Below are positions 15,758 to 23,830 of a DNA stretch of 40,003 bases, piece after piece (within the stretch, counting starts at the first letter, position 1; each line of letters starts with the position of its first letter). A model generated the notes under the pieces. The model was given only the letters and a program-made list of their open reading frames with translations. It was not told the DNA's origin and did no database searches. The position numbers and the translations under genes were made by a program. The DNA is from Mycobacterium asiaticum (GTDB lineage: Bacteria; Actinomycetota; Actinomycetes; Mycobacteriales; Mycobacteriaceae): contig NZ_LZMH01000004.1 of assembly GCF_001673635.1 (NCBI RefSeq), positions 1 through 40,003 of the forward strand, written 5' to 3'.

Positions 15758-18328
15758 ATGGACGAAGACCGGGATGAATCCGCATTCACCTGGCAAGAGG
15801 AGCGCGAGCTGCCAAGCGAAATCCATGAACAGATCGACGTGCTGGTGGCTGCGCGCGATCAGCTGGAACACCTGCTGAGGGTCATCGTCGAGATCGGCTC
15901 GGACCTGGATCTGGACGTGACGTTGCGTCGTGTGGTGAAGGCGGCGATGGAGCTGGCCGGTGCGCGATATGGGGCGCTCGGGATACGAGGATCCGACGGC
16001 ACTCTGGTGTCCTTCGTGCACGAGGGTATGGACGACAGCTCGGCACGGCGACTGGCCGATTTGCCGGTGTCCGGCGGTATGCGCGTCGACAACCTGAGCG
16101 ACCTCCCGGAAGCGACCAGGTTGCTCGCGCAAGTGCCCGCGATGCGGGCGCTGCTGGGGATACCCATCACCGTGCGGGGAGCTGAATTCGGCAACCTCTA
16201 TCTTGGCGATGACCGGCCAGGACACGCGTTCTCCGATATTCACGAAAACGCGGTGCGGGCGTTGGCCACGGCGGCGGCCGCCGCCATCGACAACGCTCGG
16301 CTCTTCGCTCGCGAACGGGAAGCCTCCAAGTGGACCAATGCCAGTCGGGAGATCACCACTGCCCTGCTCTCGGGTGACCCGCAGACCGGGCCGTTGCAGT
16401 TGATCGTGAACCGGGCCCTGGAGCTGGCCGAAGCGGAGCAAGCGATCTTGTTGGTACCGCAGGAGCCGAACGTGCCTGCCGACGAGGTTGACACCCTTGT
16501 CGTCGCTGCGACCGCCGGGCGGTACTCCTCCGAGGTCATCGGCCGGCAGGTCCCGATGGCCGGCTCCACCACGGGTGGTGTCGCGCGTCGCGGTCTTCCG
16601 CTCATCACGGATTCCTTCCAGTACCCGATCGAGGGATTCACCGATGTCGGTGAACGCTCGGCGATCGTCATGCCGCTGATCGCCAATGACGCGGTTCTTG
16701 GTGTGATCGCGGTCGCGCGTCAACCGCACCAGTCGCCGTTCAACAATGACTATCTCCAGTTGGTCAGCGATTTCGCTCGGCACGCCGCGATCGCGCTGGC
16801 CCTGGCGGCCGGCCGCGAACATGCGCTAAACCAGGAGCTCGCCCAGGCGGATACGGTCGACGATGCGGTCCACGCGGCGGCCGAGGAGTTGCGCCGGCTC
16901 TGGCGGGCCCGCCGGGTTCTGGCGATCACGTTCCCGACCCGCAATCCCTCCGCGAGGGTCCTGGCATCCGTGCCGGTGGTGGTCTCAGTCGGCGAGGAGG
17001 CCTACTGGGATGACCTGTCGGAGCAAACGAAGGAAACGCTCACCGCGCTGCGCGACGGCGACCTGCTCACCGTGACCGCCACGGAGCCCGGCACGGCGGG
17101 CATCGCGCTGCAGCATCCCGACGGTGTGCTGGTCGTCCGGATCGACCTGCCCGCACAACGGCTGTTCACCCTGGAAGATCAGACGCTGCTGACGGTGTTG
17201 GCCGGCCGTCTCGGCCAGGGTCTGCAGCGCGTGCACCAGGTCGATCAGCAACGCGAAACCGCCCTGGCACTGCAGCACGCGATCCTGGGTCCCTCGGAGT
17301 TGCCGTCCGGCTTTGCGGTGCGTTACCAGGCTGCCAGCCCGCCGCTGCAGGTCGGTGGTGACTGGTACGACGTCGTTGACCTGGAGGACGGACGCATTGC
17401 GCTGGTGGTGGGCGATTGTGTCGGTCATGGGCTGGCCGCCGCCACCGTGATGGGACAGGTACGAAGTGCCTGCCGTGCGCTGCTGTTCGACCACTCCAGC
17501 CCCAGTGCAGTGCTGGCCGGAATGGACCGGTTCGCCGCCCGCCTGCCCGGCGCCCAATGCACCACCGCGGTGTGCGTGGTGCTCAACCCCGACACGGGCG
17601 AACTGGTGTATTCCAGCGCCGGGCACCCACCGCCGATCCTTGTTCACGCCGACGGCACCACCCAACTGCTTGACGGGGGCCATTCACTGGTGTTGGGGAT
17701 GAAAACGGATTGGTCCCGCCCCGAAGCGCGGATATCGATGTCGGCGCGCTCGACCCTCGCGCTCTACACGGACGGGCTGGTGGAACGGCGCCGCACCGCA
17801 ATCGAACAAGGCATCTACAACGTTGCGGGCGTCGTGCACGATGGCCGGGCGGCGACGCTGGACCAGCTAGCAGATCAGGTCATGTCCCGGGTTGCGCCCA
17901 GCGAAGGCTATCAAGACGACGTGGTCTTGATGCTCTATCGCCACCCTGCCCCCCTGGAGCTTCATTTCCCGGCCCACCCGGATCACCTCGCGGCCACCCG
18001 GACCGCCCTGCGCAGGTGGTTGACCAAAGCCAAGGTGAACCCTGAACAGGCCATGAAGGTGCTGATCGCCGCGGGCGAAGCGGTTTCGAATGCGATCGAA
18101 CATGGGCATCGCCACTATCCGGGCGGTTCCATTACCCTGGATGCGACCGCACTCGACGATCACGTGGAACTGACCATCACGGACACTGGAACCTGGAAGC
18201 CGCCGGACCCCGCGAGTTACCCCAGCCGTGGGCGGGGTATCACGCTGATGCGCGGCCTCATGCTTGACGTCGCCATCGAGCCCGAATCCGCCGGAACAAC
18301 AGTGCGTTTAGCGACGAGGATCAACTGA
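15758..18328 (+). CDS. GAF-GAF-PP2C phosphatase (RsbU-like) fused to anti-sigma kinase domain (RsbW-like)
   Basis: 856 residues. A coiled leader precedes GAF1 (about 30-185) and GAF2 (about 195-345), a degenerate third GAF-like region (about 350-460), a PP2C/SpoIIE phosphatase (about 480-725) and a GHKL ATPase (about 730-856). Phosphatase metal residues are present: D535 (GGDWYDV), D553 (GDCVGHG), TDG and the D720-D721 pair. The kinase N box EAVSN (E774, N778), the DTGTW loop and RGRGITLM are intact. In partner switching, PP2C dephosphorylates an RsbV-type STAS protein while the RsbW-type kinase phosphorylates it and binds sigma; here both opposing activities share one chain, as in M. tuberculosis Rv1364c, but the STAS domain is separate. 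The GAF domains are the likely sensors. The ATG at 15758 is the first well-supported start; an open frame upstream overlaps the hydrolase gene. Confidence 0.9.
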   Translation: MDEDRDESAFTWQEERELPSEIHEQIDVLVAARDQLEHLLRVIVEIGSDLDLDVTLRRVVKAAMELAGARYGALGIRGSDGTLVSFVHEGMDDSSARRLADLPVSGGMRVDNLSDLPEATRLLAQVPAMRALLGIPITVRGAEFGNLYLGDDRPGHAFSDIHENAVRALATAAAAAIDNARLFAREREASKWTNASREITTALLSGDPQTGPLQLIVNRALELAEAEQAILLVPQEPNVPADEVDTLVVAATAGRYSSEVIGRQVPMAGSTTGGVARRGLPLITDSFQYPIEGFTDVGERSAIVMPLIANDAVLGVIAVARQPHQSPFNNDYLQLVSDFARHAAIALALAAGREHALNQELAQADTVDDAVHAAAEELRRLWRARRVLAITFPTRNPSARVLASVPVVVSVGEEAYWDDLSEQTKETLTALRDGDLLTVTATEPGTAGIALQHPDGVLVVRIDLPAQRLFTLEDQTLLTVLAGRLGQGLQRVHQVDQQRETALALQHAILGPSELPSGFAVRYQAASPPLQVGGDWYDVVDLEDGRIALVVGDCVGHGLAAATVMGQVRSACRALLFDHSSPSAVLAGMDRFAARLPGAQCTTAVCVVLNPDTGELVYSSAGHPPPILVHADGTTQLLDGGHSLVLGMKTDWSRPEARISMSARSTLALYTDGLVERRRTAIEQGIYNVAGVVHDGRAATLDQLADQVMSRVAPSEGYQDDVVLMLYRHPAPLELHFPAHPDHLAATRTALRRWLTKAKVNPEQAMKVLIAAGEAVSNAIEHGHRHYPGGSITLDATALDDHVELTITDTGTWKPPDPASYPSRGRGITLMRGLMLDVAIEPESAGTTVRLATRIN

Positions 18329-18663
18329 TGCCGACGGCGCTCACCTTGGATAATGCGCGCTCCAAGGACGGAAGGCTCGTGCTGACCGCCCTGGGCGAGA
18401 TCGACTTGAGCAATGTCGACGCGTTCGACGAAGCGCTCGGAACCGCCGCCAGCGAGGCCGCCAGCACCGGCGAACGGCTTACCGTCGACCTCAGCGAGGT
18501 CGAGTATCTCGACAGCGCCGCCATCAATGCCCTGTTCAATCGCGCCGACCACATCCAACTCATCGCGCACCCGCTGCTGATCTCCGTCCTGACCATGAGT
18601 GGCTTGAACAAACTGGTCCATGTCGAACCTGCGCAGCCGGAAGACGAACAAGCGCAGGCTTAA
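18328..18663 (+). CDS. STAS-domain anti-sigma factor antagonist (RsbV-like)
   Basis: 111 residues. The STAS fold is visible in LVLTALGEIDLSNVDAFDEAL and VDLSEVEYLDSAAINALF; Ser63 in the LDSA motif is the expected phosphorylation site. Unphosphorylated, such proteins bind RsbW-type kinases and free the sigma factor. Its ATG shares one base with the TGA of the phosphatase-kinase gene (TGATG), so translation is probably coupled and amounts matched. The C-terminus is a short acidic/Gln tail. Its most likely partner is the kinase domain encoded just upstream; whether it also touches the SigF anti-sigma system is inference. Confidence 0.92.
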   Translation: MPTALTLDNARSKDGRLVLTALGEIDLSNVDAFDEALGTAASEAASTGERLTVDLSEVEYLDSAAINALFNRADHIQLIAHPLLISVLTMSGLNKLVHVEPAQPEDEQAQA

Positions 18664-18711
18664 CGGAGACCCGCGCGGTGAGTCCGGCGCAGACGTGAAG
18701 TCGGTATTCAT

Positions 18712-19269
18712 ATGCGCCCACTGATCATCACCCAGAACATCACGCTCGACGGCTCGATCGAGATGCTCGAGGATTGGTTCGACCCGCACTTTCAAGACGA
18801 CGAGCTGATAGCCGAAGTGCGTCGCCAAGACCAAACCGCCGACGCCCTCCTACTGGGTCGGCAGACATTCGAGGACTTCCGCGGCTACTGGCCGGATCAG
18901 ACCAACGACCCCACCGGTGTCGCCGACTACATCAACAGCGTCGCCAAGTATGTGGTGACCAGCACGCTCACTGACCCACAGTGGGACAACTCGACAATCC
19001 TGGCCGGCGATACCCTGCACGCCGTCAAGACGCTCAAAGCGGCAGCGGGTGGCGACATCGTGCTCACCGGCAGCATCACCCTCTGCCACTCGGTGATCGC
19101 GGCCGGCCTGGTCGACGAATACCGGCTCTTCGTTTACCCATACGTACAGGGCCGGGGTCGAAGATTATTTCCCGATGGCACAGTGCTTTCCGGATTCCGG
19201 CCGGCCGGCGTGCCAAGGACGTTCCCGAGCGGCGTGACCTTGGTCAGCTGGACCGCTCCGCTCCCTTGA
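18712..19269 (+). CDS. Dihydrofolate reductase-like protein (RibD C-terminal domain family)
   Basis: 185 residues with the fold markers of the COG0262/RibD-C group: ITQNITLDGSIE at the N-terminus, DALLLGRQTFEDFRGYWP, KYVVTSTL, the nucleotide-binding GGDIVLTGSITL, and LVDEYRLFVYPYVQGRGRRLFP. Members use NADPH to reduce pterin- or pyrimidine-like substrates, but most actinobacterial copies have no assigned reaction; this is not the essential folA-type enzyme by sequence. It starts at ATG 18712, 48 bases after the STAS gene, so it could be read with it. Its last 26 bases overlap the end of the convergent PNPOx-like gene. Confidence 0.85.
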   Translation: MRPLIITQNITLDGSIEMLEDWFDPHFQDDELIAEVRRQDQTADALLLGRQTFEDFRGYWPDQTNDPTGVADYINSVAKYVVTSTLTDPQWDNSTILAGDTLHAVKTLKAAAGGDIVLTGSITLCHSVIAAGLVDEYRLFVYPYVQGRGRRLFPDGTVLSGFRPAGVPRTFPSGVTLVSWTAPLP

Positions 19270-20128
19270 CCATCGCATTGCCGAGCGCGACAACGGAATC
19301 AACCCGAAATCGGACACCGCGAGCCGCGCCGTCGGCGCCGGGTCCATCAGGAATAGTCCACTGCACCTGCGCCCGCCCCGAGACGTGCAACGAGGCACCA
19401 GTTTCGAAATCGACGAACAACAGGGCCGCTTCGTCGTCAACCAGTAGGTTCCCGAAGCTGTTGAACATGTTGTTGCCCGGGTAATCCGGCCACCACAGCT
19501 GCCCGGGGGAGTCGACGATGACAAAGCCGGGTGGCCCGCCCCGATGGGACGCGTCGCTCCCGCGGGTGGGGTGGGTGGTGCCCAGGAAGAAGGTGTCCGC
19601 CGCAGTGACAAGCGCCCGGTCGGCCTCGCCCAACGATGTCTCGTGCCGCGCGCCGGTCGGCGGGGTTGTCCGCAGCGTCGGCACGTCGACGGTGCGAGGG
19701 TGAATGTACTGCGGGCAGTTGCCGAATGCCTGGTCGACCTGCACAACCATCCCGGCGGCGTCGACGGCGGCGAGGACACCGTTGAGCCGCATCCGTCGTC
19801 GGGATGCGAAGTCGATGGCGATCATGCCAACCCGCTGACCGGCAAGGATTCCGTTCAGCGGATCGCCTTCGCGGAACGTGCTGCCGACGTTCAGAACGCC
19901 GCCACGACCCTGGAGGAATCCGGTGGCCGCGGTCAGCGGTGAAGTCCATAACAGCCCTTCGCGATCACGCGCCGTCATCACCGCAAACGTCTGCTGAGCT
20001 AGGAACCCGGCAGCACCCGACGACAGTGATGCGTGGCCGAGCATTCCCTCCAGCCGCTGGGCTTGGGCTTCGACACCGGCCCGGCGCTGTGCCGCCAGCT
20101 CACCCTCGTGGAATCCGGTTGCGGCCAT
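19244..20128 (-). CDS. Flavin-nucleotide-binding PNPOx-like protein
   Basis: 294 residues from ATG 20128 (AATGFHEGE); an in-frame ATG eight codons earlier is less likely. Motifs include FHEGELAAQRRAG, QTFAVMTARDREGLLWTSPL, LNVGSTFREGDPLNG, VGMIAIDFASRRRMRLNG, FGNCPQYIHPR, and a second half with DTFFLGT, GNNMFNSFGNLL and ALLFVDFETG. This is the long PNPOx-like group (COG3576-type) with two related flavin-binding halves. FMN is the probable cofactor; the substrate is unknown. It is divergent from the response-regulator gene across 226 bases and overlaps the DHFR-like gene tail to tail. Confidence 0.82.
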   Translation of the reverse strand: MAATGFHEGELAAQRRAGVEAQAQRLEGMLGHASLSSGAAGFLAQQTFAVMTARDREGLLWTSPLTAATGFLQGRGGVLNVGSTFREGDPLNGILAGQRVGMIAIDFASRRRMRLNGVLAAVDAAGMVVQVDQAFGNCPQYIHPRTVDVPTLRTTPPTGARHETSLGEADRALVTAADTFFLGTTHPTRGSDASHRGGPPGFVIVDSPGQLWWPDYPGNNMFNSFGNLLVDDEAALLFVDFETGASLHVSGRAQVQWTIPDGPGADGAARGVRFRVDSVVALGNAMVKGAERSS

Positions 20129-20354
20129 CTCGAAGTCCTTCCGCCGGCACACCCAAGCCCATCCGGCAACGTCGCCGCTGAGATCCGCATTCCCGCCTTC
20201 GGCGCGGCTTGCGGCAAACCGTTATGGTGAGCCTGGTACTCGCGGTAGGGATGACTACCCGGGAAGCTGTCGATGTTGAGCATCAGCACCTATAGCGACA
20301 TTCAAACGGCAGGCTCAGTCAACTTCGCCGGCCGTCTCGCGGAAAGGTGTGCTG

Positions 20355-20783
20355 ATGCCGATCGACGTGCTTCTCATCGAGGACGACGCCGGGGATGAGT
20401 TGATCACCCGGGAAGCGTTCGAGCATCACCGGATCGCCGACACTCTGCACGTGGCGCGCGATGGCGCGGAGGGCCTGGACTTCCTCTACCGGCGCGGAAG
20501 CCACCGCAGCGCGCCACGCCCGGACCTGATCCTGCTCGACCTCAATCTGCCCAAGTACAACGGCCAGCACGTCTTGCAAACGGTCAAATTCGACCCGGAC
20601 CTGCAGCACATCCCGGTCGTCGTATTGACGACGTCATCGGCTCAGGAAGACATCACGCGCAGTTATGAACTGCACGCCAACGCCTACGTCACCAAGCCGG
20701 TCGACCTCGACCAGTACCTCGACGCCGTCCGGCGGATCGACGAATTCTTCGTCGAGGTGGTGCGGTTACCGCCGCACAATTGA
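20355..20783 (+). CDS. Single-domain response regulator (Rcp1-like)
   Basis: 142 residues consisting of one receiver domain: acidic cluster E9-D10-D11, phosphoacceptor D62 (LLDLNLP), the switch Thr in VVLTTSS and the conserved Lys in YVTKPVDL. The long beta4-alpha4 form and the C-terminal helix resemble Rcp1, the receiver paired with bacterial phytochromes. It has no output domain, so it acts by binding a partner or in a phosphorelay. ATG 20355 is preferred because GGAAAGG lies seven bases upstream; GTG 20349 would be too close. No histidine kinase is in the window. Confidence 0.9.
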   Translation: MPIDVLLIEDDAGDELITREAFEHHRIADTLHVARDGAEGLDFLYRRGSHRSAPRPDLILLDLNLPKYNGQHVLQTVKFDPDLQHIPVVVLTTSSAQEDITRSYELHANAYVTKPVDLDQYLDAVRRIDEFFVEVVRLPPHN

Positions 20784-20793
20784 CCGGTGACGC

Positions 20794-21342
20794 TCAGCGC
20801 CACTTAATGCCGCACCCGATCGACGGCCGCTGATCGCGATCGACCGACCGTCCGGCGAGGACGGCGTCCACCGCTGCGCGGACGTCAGCCGCGGTCACAG
20901 GCAGACCGTTCTTCGGACGGGAATCGTCCAGTTGACCGCGGTAGACGAGCCGACGCTCCCCGTCGAAGACGAACGTGTCGGGCGTGCACGCCGCGGAGAA
21001 GGCGCGGGCGACGTCCTGCGTCTCGTCGTAGAGGTACGGGAACGTCCAGCCGTGTCGTTGCGCTTCCGCCACCATCTGCTCGGGCCCATCCTGCGGGTAG
21101 GTGACGACGTCGTTGCTGGAGATGGCGACCATCGGGACACCTTGATCGGCGAGGTCTCGCCCGAGTTCGGCCAACGCCGTCGCCACGTGCTGGACGTACG
21201 GGCAGTGGTTACAGATGAACGTCACGACCAGGGCGGGGCCGGCCAGGGCGTCCAGGCTGACCGTGGTGCCGGTGGCCGGATTGGGGAGCGTGAAGGGCGG
21301 CGCGGTGGTGCCCAGCGGAAGCATCGTCGATTCGATCGCCAT
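20794..21342 (-). CDS. Thioredoxin/peroxiredoxin-like protein with CNHC motif
   Basis: 182 residues from ATG 21342. The redox motif is C44-N-H-C47 (FICNHCPYVQH), followed by AISSNDVVTYPQDGPEQM, YLYDETQDVARAF and the cis-Pro region ACTPDTFVFD. This is the AhpC/TSA-Redoxin group known from mycobacteria; M. tuberculosis encodes a protein of this type and length next to gabD2 (Rv1732c beside Rv1731), which suits its closeness to gabD2 here. A cytosolic thiol-disulfide or peroxide reductase role is likely; no signal peptide is seen. It begins five bases after the end of the DUF3253 gene, so the two are cotranscribed. Confidence 0.87.
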   Translation of the reverse strand: MAIESTMLPLGTTAPPFTLPNPATGTTVSLDALAGPALVVTFICNHCPYVQHVATALAELGRDLADQGVPMVAISSNDVVTYPQDGPEQMVAEAQRHGWTFPYLYDETQDVARAFSAACTPDTFVFDGERRLVYRGQLDDSRPKNGLPVTAADVRAAVDAVLAGRSVDRDQRPSIGCGIKWR

Positions 21343-21347
21343 GGGTG

Positions 21348-21725
21348 TCAGCGTACGTCCGCGTCGCGTGTGCGCGGAGCCGTGATCCGGATGGGGCCGC
21401 TCCACTGCGCGTTGGGGTCGAGGGCCTCACCGCGCTGGGTGATCACCACATGACCGGCTGCCACCAGCTCCCGCGCAAGTTCACGGGCGTCGGGCATCAG
21501 GTCACGCCACGTCTGGCCACTGATCGCGCGGGCGGCATCGGACGGGCAGATGCTGCTGTCCGGCCCGCGGTGCCGGGCCAGGGCGAGAATCGACGACCTC
21601 AGTCGCTGTCTGATCTGCCCACTGCCCAAGGCGATTTCGGCGTCGTCCGCGCCGGGACCGCCCTCATCGGCGACTCGCCTCAGTTCGGCGCGCAACCGGC
21701 TCGTCGTGTCCTCAGTCAAGAGCAA
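21348..21725 (-). CDS. DUF3253 family protein
   Basis: 125 residues from a TTG at 21725. The family core is clear: RSSILALARHRGPDSSICPSDAARAI, then WRDLMPDARELARELVAAGHVVITQRGEALDP and GPIRI. Its winged-helix-like pattern and conserved SICPSD, WR and ITQ-G elements define DUF3253, whose role is unknown. The N-terminal 25 residues are acidic/Arg-rich and less conserved, so a later start is possible. It is the middle gene of a minus-strand set between DUF5994 and the thioredoxin-like gene. Confidence 0.78.
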   Translation of the reverse strand: MLLTEDTTSRLRAELRRVADEGGPGADDAEIALGSGQIRQRLRSSILALARHRGPDSSICPSDAARAISGQTWRDLMPDARELARELVAAGHVVITQRGEALDPNAQWSGPIRITAPRTRDADVR

Positions 21726-21771
21726 TCCGCTCGGCCAGCGAAGCTCCTCGCATTCGGGACGACGTGGGCAT

Positions 21772-22299
21772 TCAGACGGTCACGGCGGGGTGTGACTCAC
21801 CGGCCGGCGTCCTTATGGGTACGCCCAATTGCTGGAACCAGAGCGCGCATTCCGCTCGGGCGGCACAGACAATCTCGTCCGCCGTTCGGAATTCCCGCCG
21901 GTCAGCATCGGCAGGCAGCACTGGAAGGCCCGACGCCTGACGCATGACGGCAACAGCAAGCGCGGTAGAGGTGCGGCACGGCACCACCAGGAGACCCGCT
22001 GAAGCTTTGGCTCCAGAGATCGTCATCAGACGCTGGTGACCGACCGTCCTGGTGGCATCCATCCTGGTGACGGTGTTCAATGCGTCGAGGTCCGGCGAAC
22101 CCTCCAATGAAGACCAGTTGATGGAAATGGCACGAATTTCTCCCAGACGAGGGGAGATGGCACCGATCAACTCGGGAAGTTCGTCGGCGATCGATGCCGT
22201 ATGCGGCCACCACGCACCGTCCAGTGGTCCGGCGAGGTCCCTCGCCAGCACCACGCGGACCGGGCTGGCCAGGCGACGGGTGCGTACGGCTCGGTTCAT
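21772..22299 (-). CDS. DUF5994 family protein
   Basis: 175 residues from ATG 22299 (MNRAVRTRRL). It carries the mycobacterial DUF5994 marks: DGAWWPHTASIADELPELIGAI, ISINWSSLEG, then GLLVVPCRTSTALAVAVMRQASG. No membrane segment, signal peptide or catalytic motif is visible and the function is unknown. The frame stays open upstream of the ATG, but that sequence is of poor coding quality and overlaps the cold-shock promoter region. It lies 46 bases upstream of the DUF3253 gene on the same strand and is divergent from the cold-shock gene. Confidence 0.8.
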   Translation of the reverse strand: MNRAVRTRRLASPVRVVLARDLAGPLDGAWWPHTASIADELPELIGAISPRLGEIRAISINWSSLEGSPDLDALNTVTRMDATRTVGHQRLMTISGAKASAGLLVVPCRTSTALAVAVMRQASGLPVLPADADRREFRTADEIVCAARAECALWFQQLGVPIRTPAGESHPAVTV

Positions 22300-22658
22300 G
22301 GTGTCGACACCGGCTCGACAGCAGGGGAAGAAGGCCAGGGGAACGGGCGCAGACGCACCGAAAACCGTTCTGCCACAAAATCCTCCGTTCGCGCCAATCC
22401 GACATCTGGTGTTCGGATCGTCAGACGCAAGTGTCTGCGACGGGCACCAGTGCCGGGCTGCGCGTGTTGTCTCCGACGATACACGCCGGCCACCCGAAAT
22501 AAGGGCGAAGCGGCGGGGACAAAGTGAAATAAATTGTCGCTCAATGCGTTTCTGTAACCAAAATGGCGAGCCCGGGGGGACTTGGGCGTGCTCGCACGCG
22601 TGATACCCTCGGGCAGGGTGTTTTTGGTACATCCTTTTGAATGAGAGAAGTTGAAGGT
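22300..22658. other. Divergent promoter gap between DUF5994 and cold-shock genes
   Basis: About 360 bases without a credible gene. The part from about 22500 to 22570 is AT-richer than its surroundings. The cold-shock promoter candidate lies at 22582-22609. A small hairpin (ACCCT/AGGGT at 22605-22619) followed by five T residues overlaps that -10 and could also matter in the leader. Confidence 0.5.
22582..22609 (+). promoter_or_regulatory. Candidate promoter of the cold-shock gene
   Basis: TTGGGC (22582-22587), 16 bases, then TGA-TACCCT with the -10 at 22604-22609. The TG just before the -10 makes an extended -10, and TACCCT fits the mycobacterial TANNNT pattern. Transcription would begin near 22616, giving a leader of about 43 bases before ATG 22659. 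Confidence 0.45.
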
Positions 22659-22862
22659 ATGACACAGGGAACTGTGAAATGGTTTAACAGCGATAAGGGC
22701 TTCGGCTTTATCGCTCCCGACGGCGGCGCCGAGGATGTGTTCGTGCACTACTCGGAAATCAGCGGCAGCGGCTACCGGTCACTCGAGGAGAACCAGCGGG
22801 TTCAGTTCGAGGTCGGCCAAGGCGCGAAGGGGCCCCAAGCCATGGGAGTTACCACCATCTAG
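22659..22862 (+). CDS. CspA-family cold-shock protein
   Basis: 67 residues, standard size: [18 protein letters not shown] with RNP1 (KGFGFI), then RNP2 (DVFVHYSEI), then a five-stranded OB fold to the end. It binds single-stranded RNA and DNA and melts mRNA structure. GAGAGAAG eight bases before ATG 22659 is the ribosome binding site; an upstream ATG at 22641 would put that site inside the gene. It is monocistronic by context: its own promoter candidate upstream and a strong hairpin 21 bases after the stop. Confidence 0.95.
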   Translation: MTQGTVKWFNSDKGFGFIAPDGGAEDVFVHYSEISGSGYRSLEENQRVQFEVGQGAKGPQAMGVTTI

Positions 22863-22882
22863 CTTGACATGTTGGCACGGGT

Positions 22883-22910
22883 GGGCTGGCAGGATGCGTC
22901 CTGTCAGCCC
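22883..22910 (+). terminator. Hairpin terminator after the cold-shock gene
   Basis: A 12-base stem (GGGCTGGCAGGA pairing with TCCTGTCAGCCC, one G-U pair) around the loop TGCG, followed by ATTTCATTT. Stem strength and position 21 bases after the stop fit an intrinsic terminator, although the T tract is interrupted. Confidence 0.75.
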
Positions 22911-23061
22911 ATTTCATTTGCATCTGTGAATTCGAGCTCACCGAACTCTCTGTGAACAAATAGATTTCACCCACCCACCCACCTTGGCGGATGCTGCCGG
23001 GGAAGAGATCAGGGTACGGTCCTGTTATCGACGGATCTCAAAGCCGCGAGTGCGATGTCGA

Positions 23062-23745
23062 TCAGTCCGGCGGCGCCGGCGTCATCGATCCAATGAAGTA
23101 CGTTTCACGCCCGGTCGGGTACCCACCGCCATTGGTGGCGATGTGGACATGGTCGTAGTGATTGAGGGTTTCGTTGCCCAGGTCGGCGGTCCAACTTCCC
23201 GAGCGGATGCCGAGGTAGATCTTCTGCCGCCAGATAACGTGGTCGATTCCCCAGCGCTTGGCATTGGCCAGCGCCAATCCGGCTATCTGGTCGCCGAGTG
23301 CAATGCCCTCCGGACTGGCGTGGTCGGGGATCATCACATCGATCGCCAACCCGTTGGGATGCCACCGCAGGGCGTCCTGCCGGAACCCGCCAATGGTCTT
23401 GATCTCCGGGAAAAGCACGCTGATGGCGCGGGCCGCCCAAATGGTCTTGATCTGCAGCCCTGACTCCGGTGCGACGCCCGCCGGCAGCGCGATCTGAAAG
23501 TCCTGGGCCGCCATTGGTGCGTTGCCGGCCAGCATCGCCGCCTCGGCGGCGCTGGCGATCTGCGGTCCGTTGGGGGGCGGTGTGCTGCTCTCCTGGCTGG
23601 CCGGCGGCGCGGCTGTGGGGGTTTCGGTGCAGCACGGCGTCTTGGGTTTGATGCCTTGGGCGTAGATCATGGCGGCCGAGAGCACCAGCGACGCCACGAT
23701 TGCCAGCACGCGTCCCCAAGTCTTGGTTGACGCGACTTTGCCCAC
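23062..23745 (-). CDS. Exported protein with M15/D,D-peptidase-like metal motif
   Basis: 227 residues. The N-terminus has a basic start and a hydrophobic segment (VLAIVASLVLSAAMIYAQ), so it is exported or membrane-anchored, then a Pro/Thr-rich linker and a domain with IGGFRQDALRWHPNGLAIDVMIPD, AKRWGIDHVIWRQK and HYDHVHIA. The spacing of H (WHPNGLAID), D and HxH (HVH) recalls zinc D-Ala-D-Ala peptidases of the M15/VanY fold, suggesting a role at the cell wall; related exported proteins of unknown function occur across mycobacteria. It follows the amidase gene on the same strand by 85 bases, another likely wall hydrolase. Confidence 0.72.
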   Translation of the reverse strand: MGKVASTKTWGRVLAIVASLVLSAAMIYAQGIKPKTPCCTETPTAAPPASQESSTPPPNGPQIASAAEAAMLAGNAPMAAQDFQIALPAGVAPESGLQIKTIWAARAISVLFPEIKTIGGFRQDALRWHPNGLAIDVMIPDHASPEGIALGDQIAGLALANAKRWGIDHVIWRQKIYLGIRSGSWTADLGNETLNHYDHVHIATNGGGYPTGRETYFIGSMTPAPPD

Positions 23746-23830
23746 GCAAGCACTCTAGTGTCAGATGGGGCCAATGTGGCAGTGTTTGTCGGTTGTCCGT
23801 AGGTTTTTTCTGGGTCCGGGCGCACCCCGG

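Noticed and set aside
20244..20259. Inverted repeat GGTAG/CTACC upstream of the response regulator
   Set aside because: Five-base arms are expected by chance in this composition and nothing links it to a regulator.
22605..22625. Hairpin plus T run before the cold-shock gene as a terminator or attenuator
   Set aside because: The stem is only five bases and overlaps a better-fitting -10 box, so a promoter is the more economical reading.
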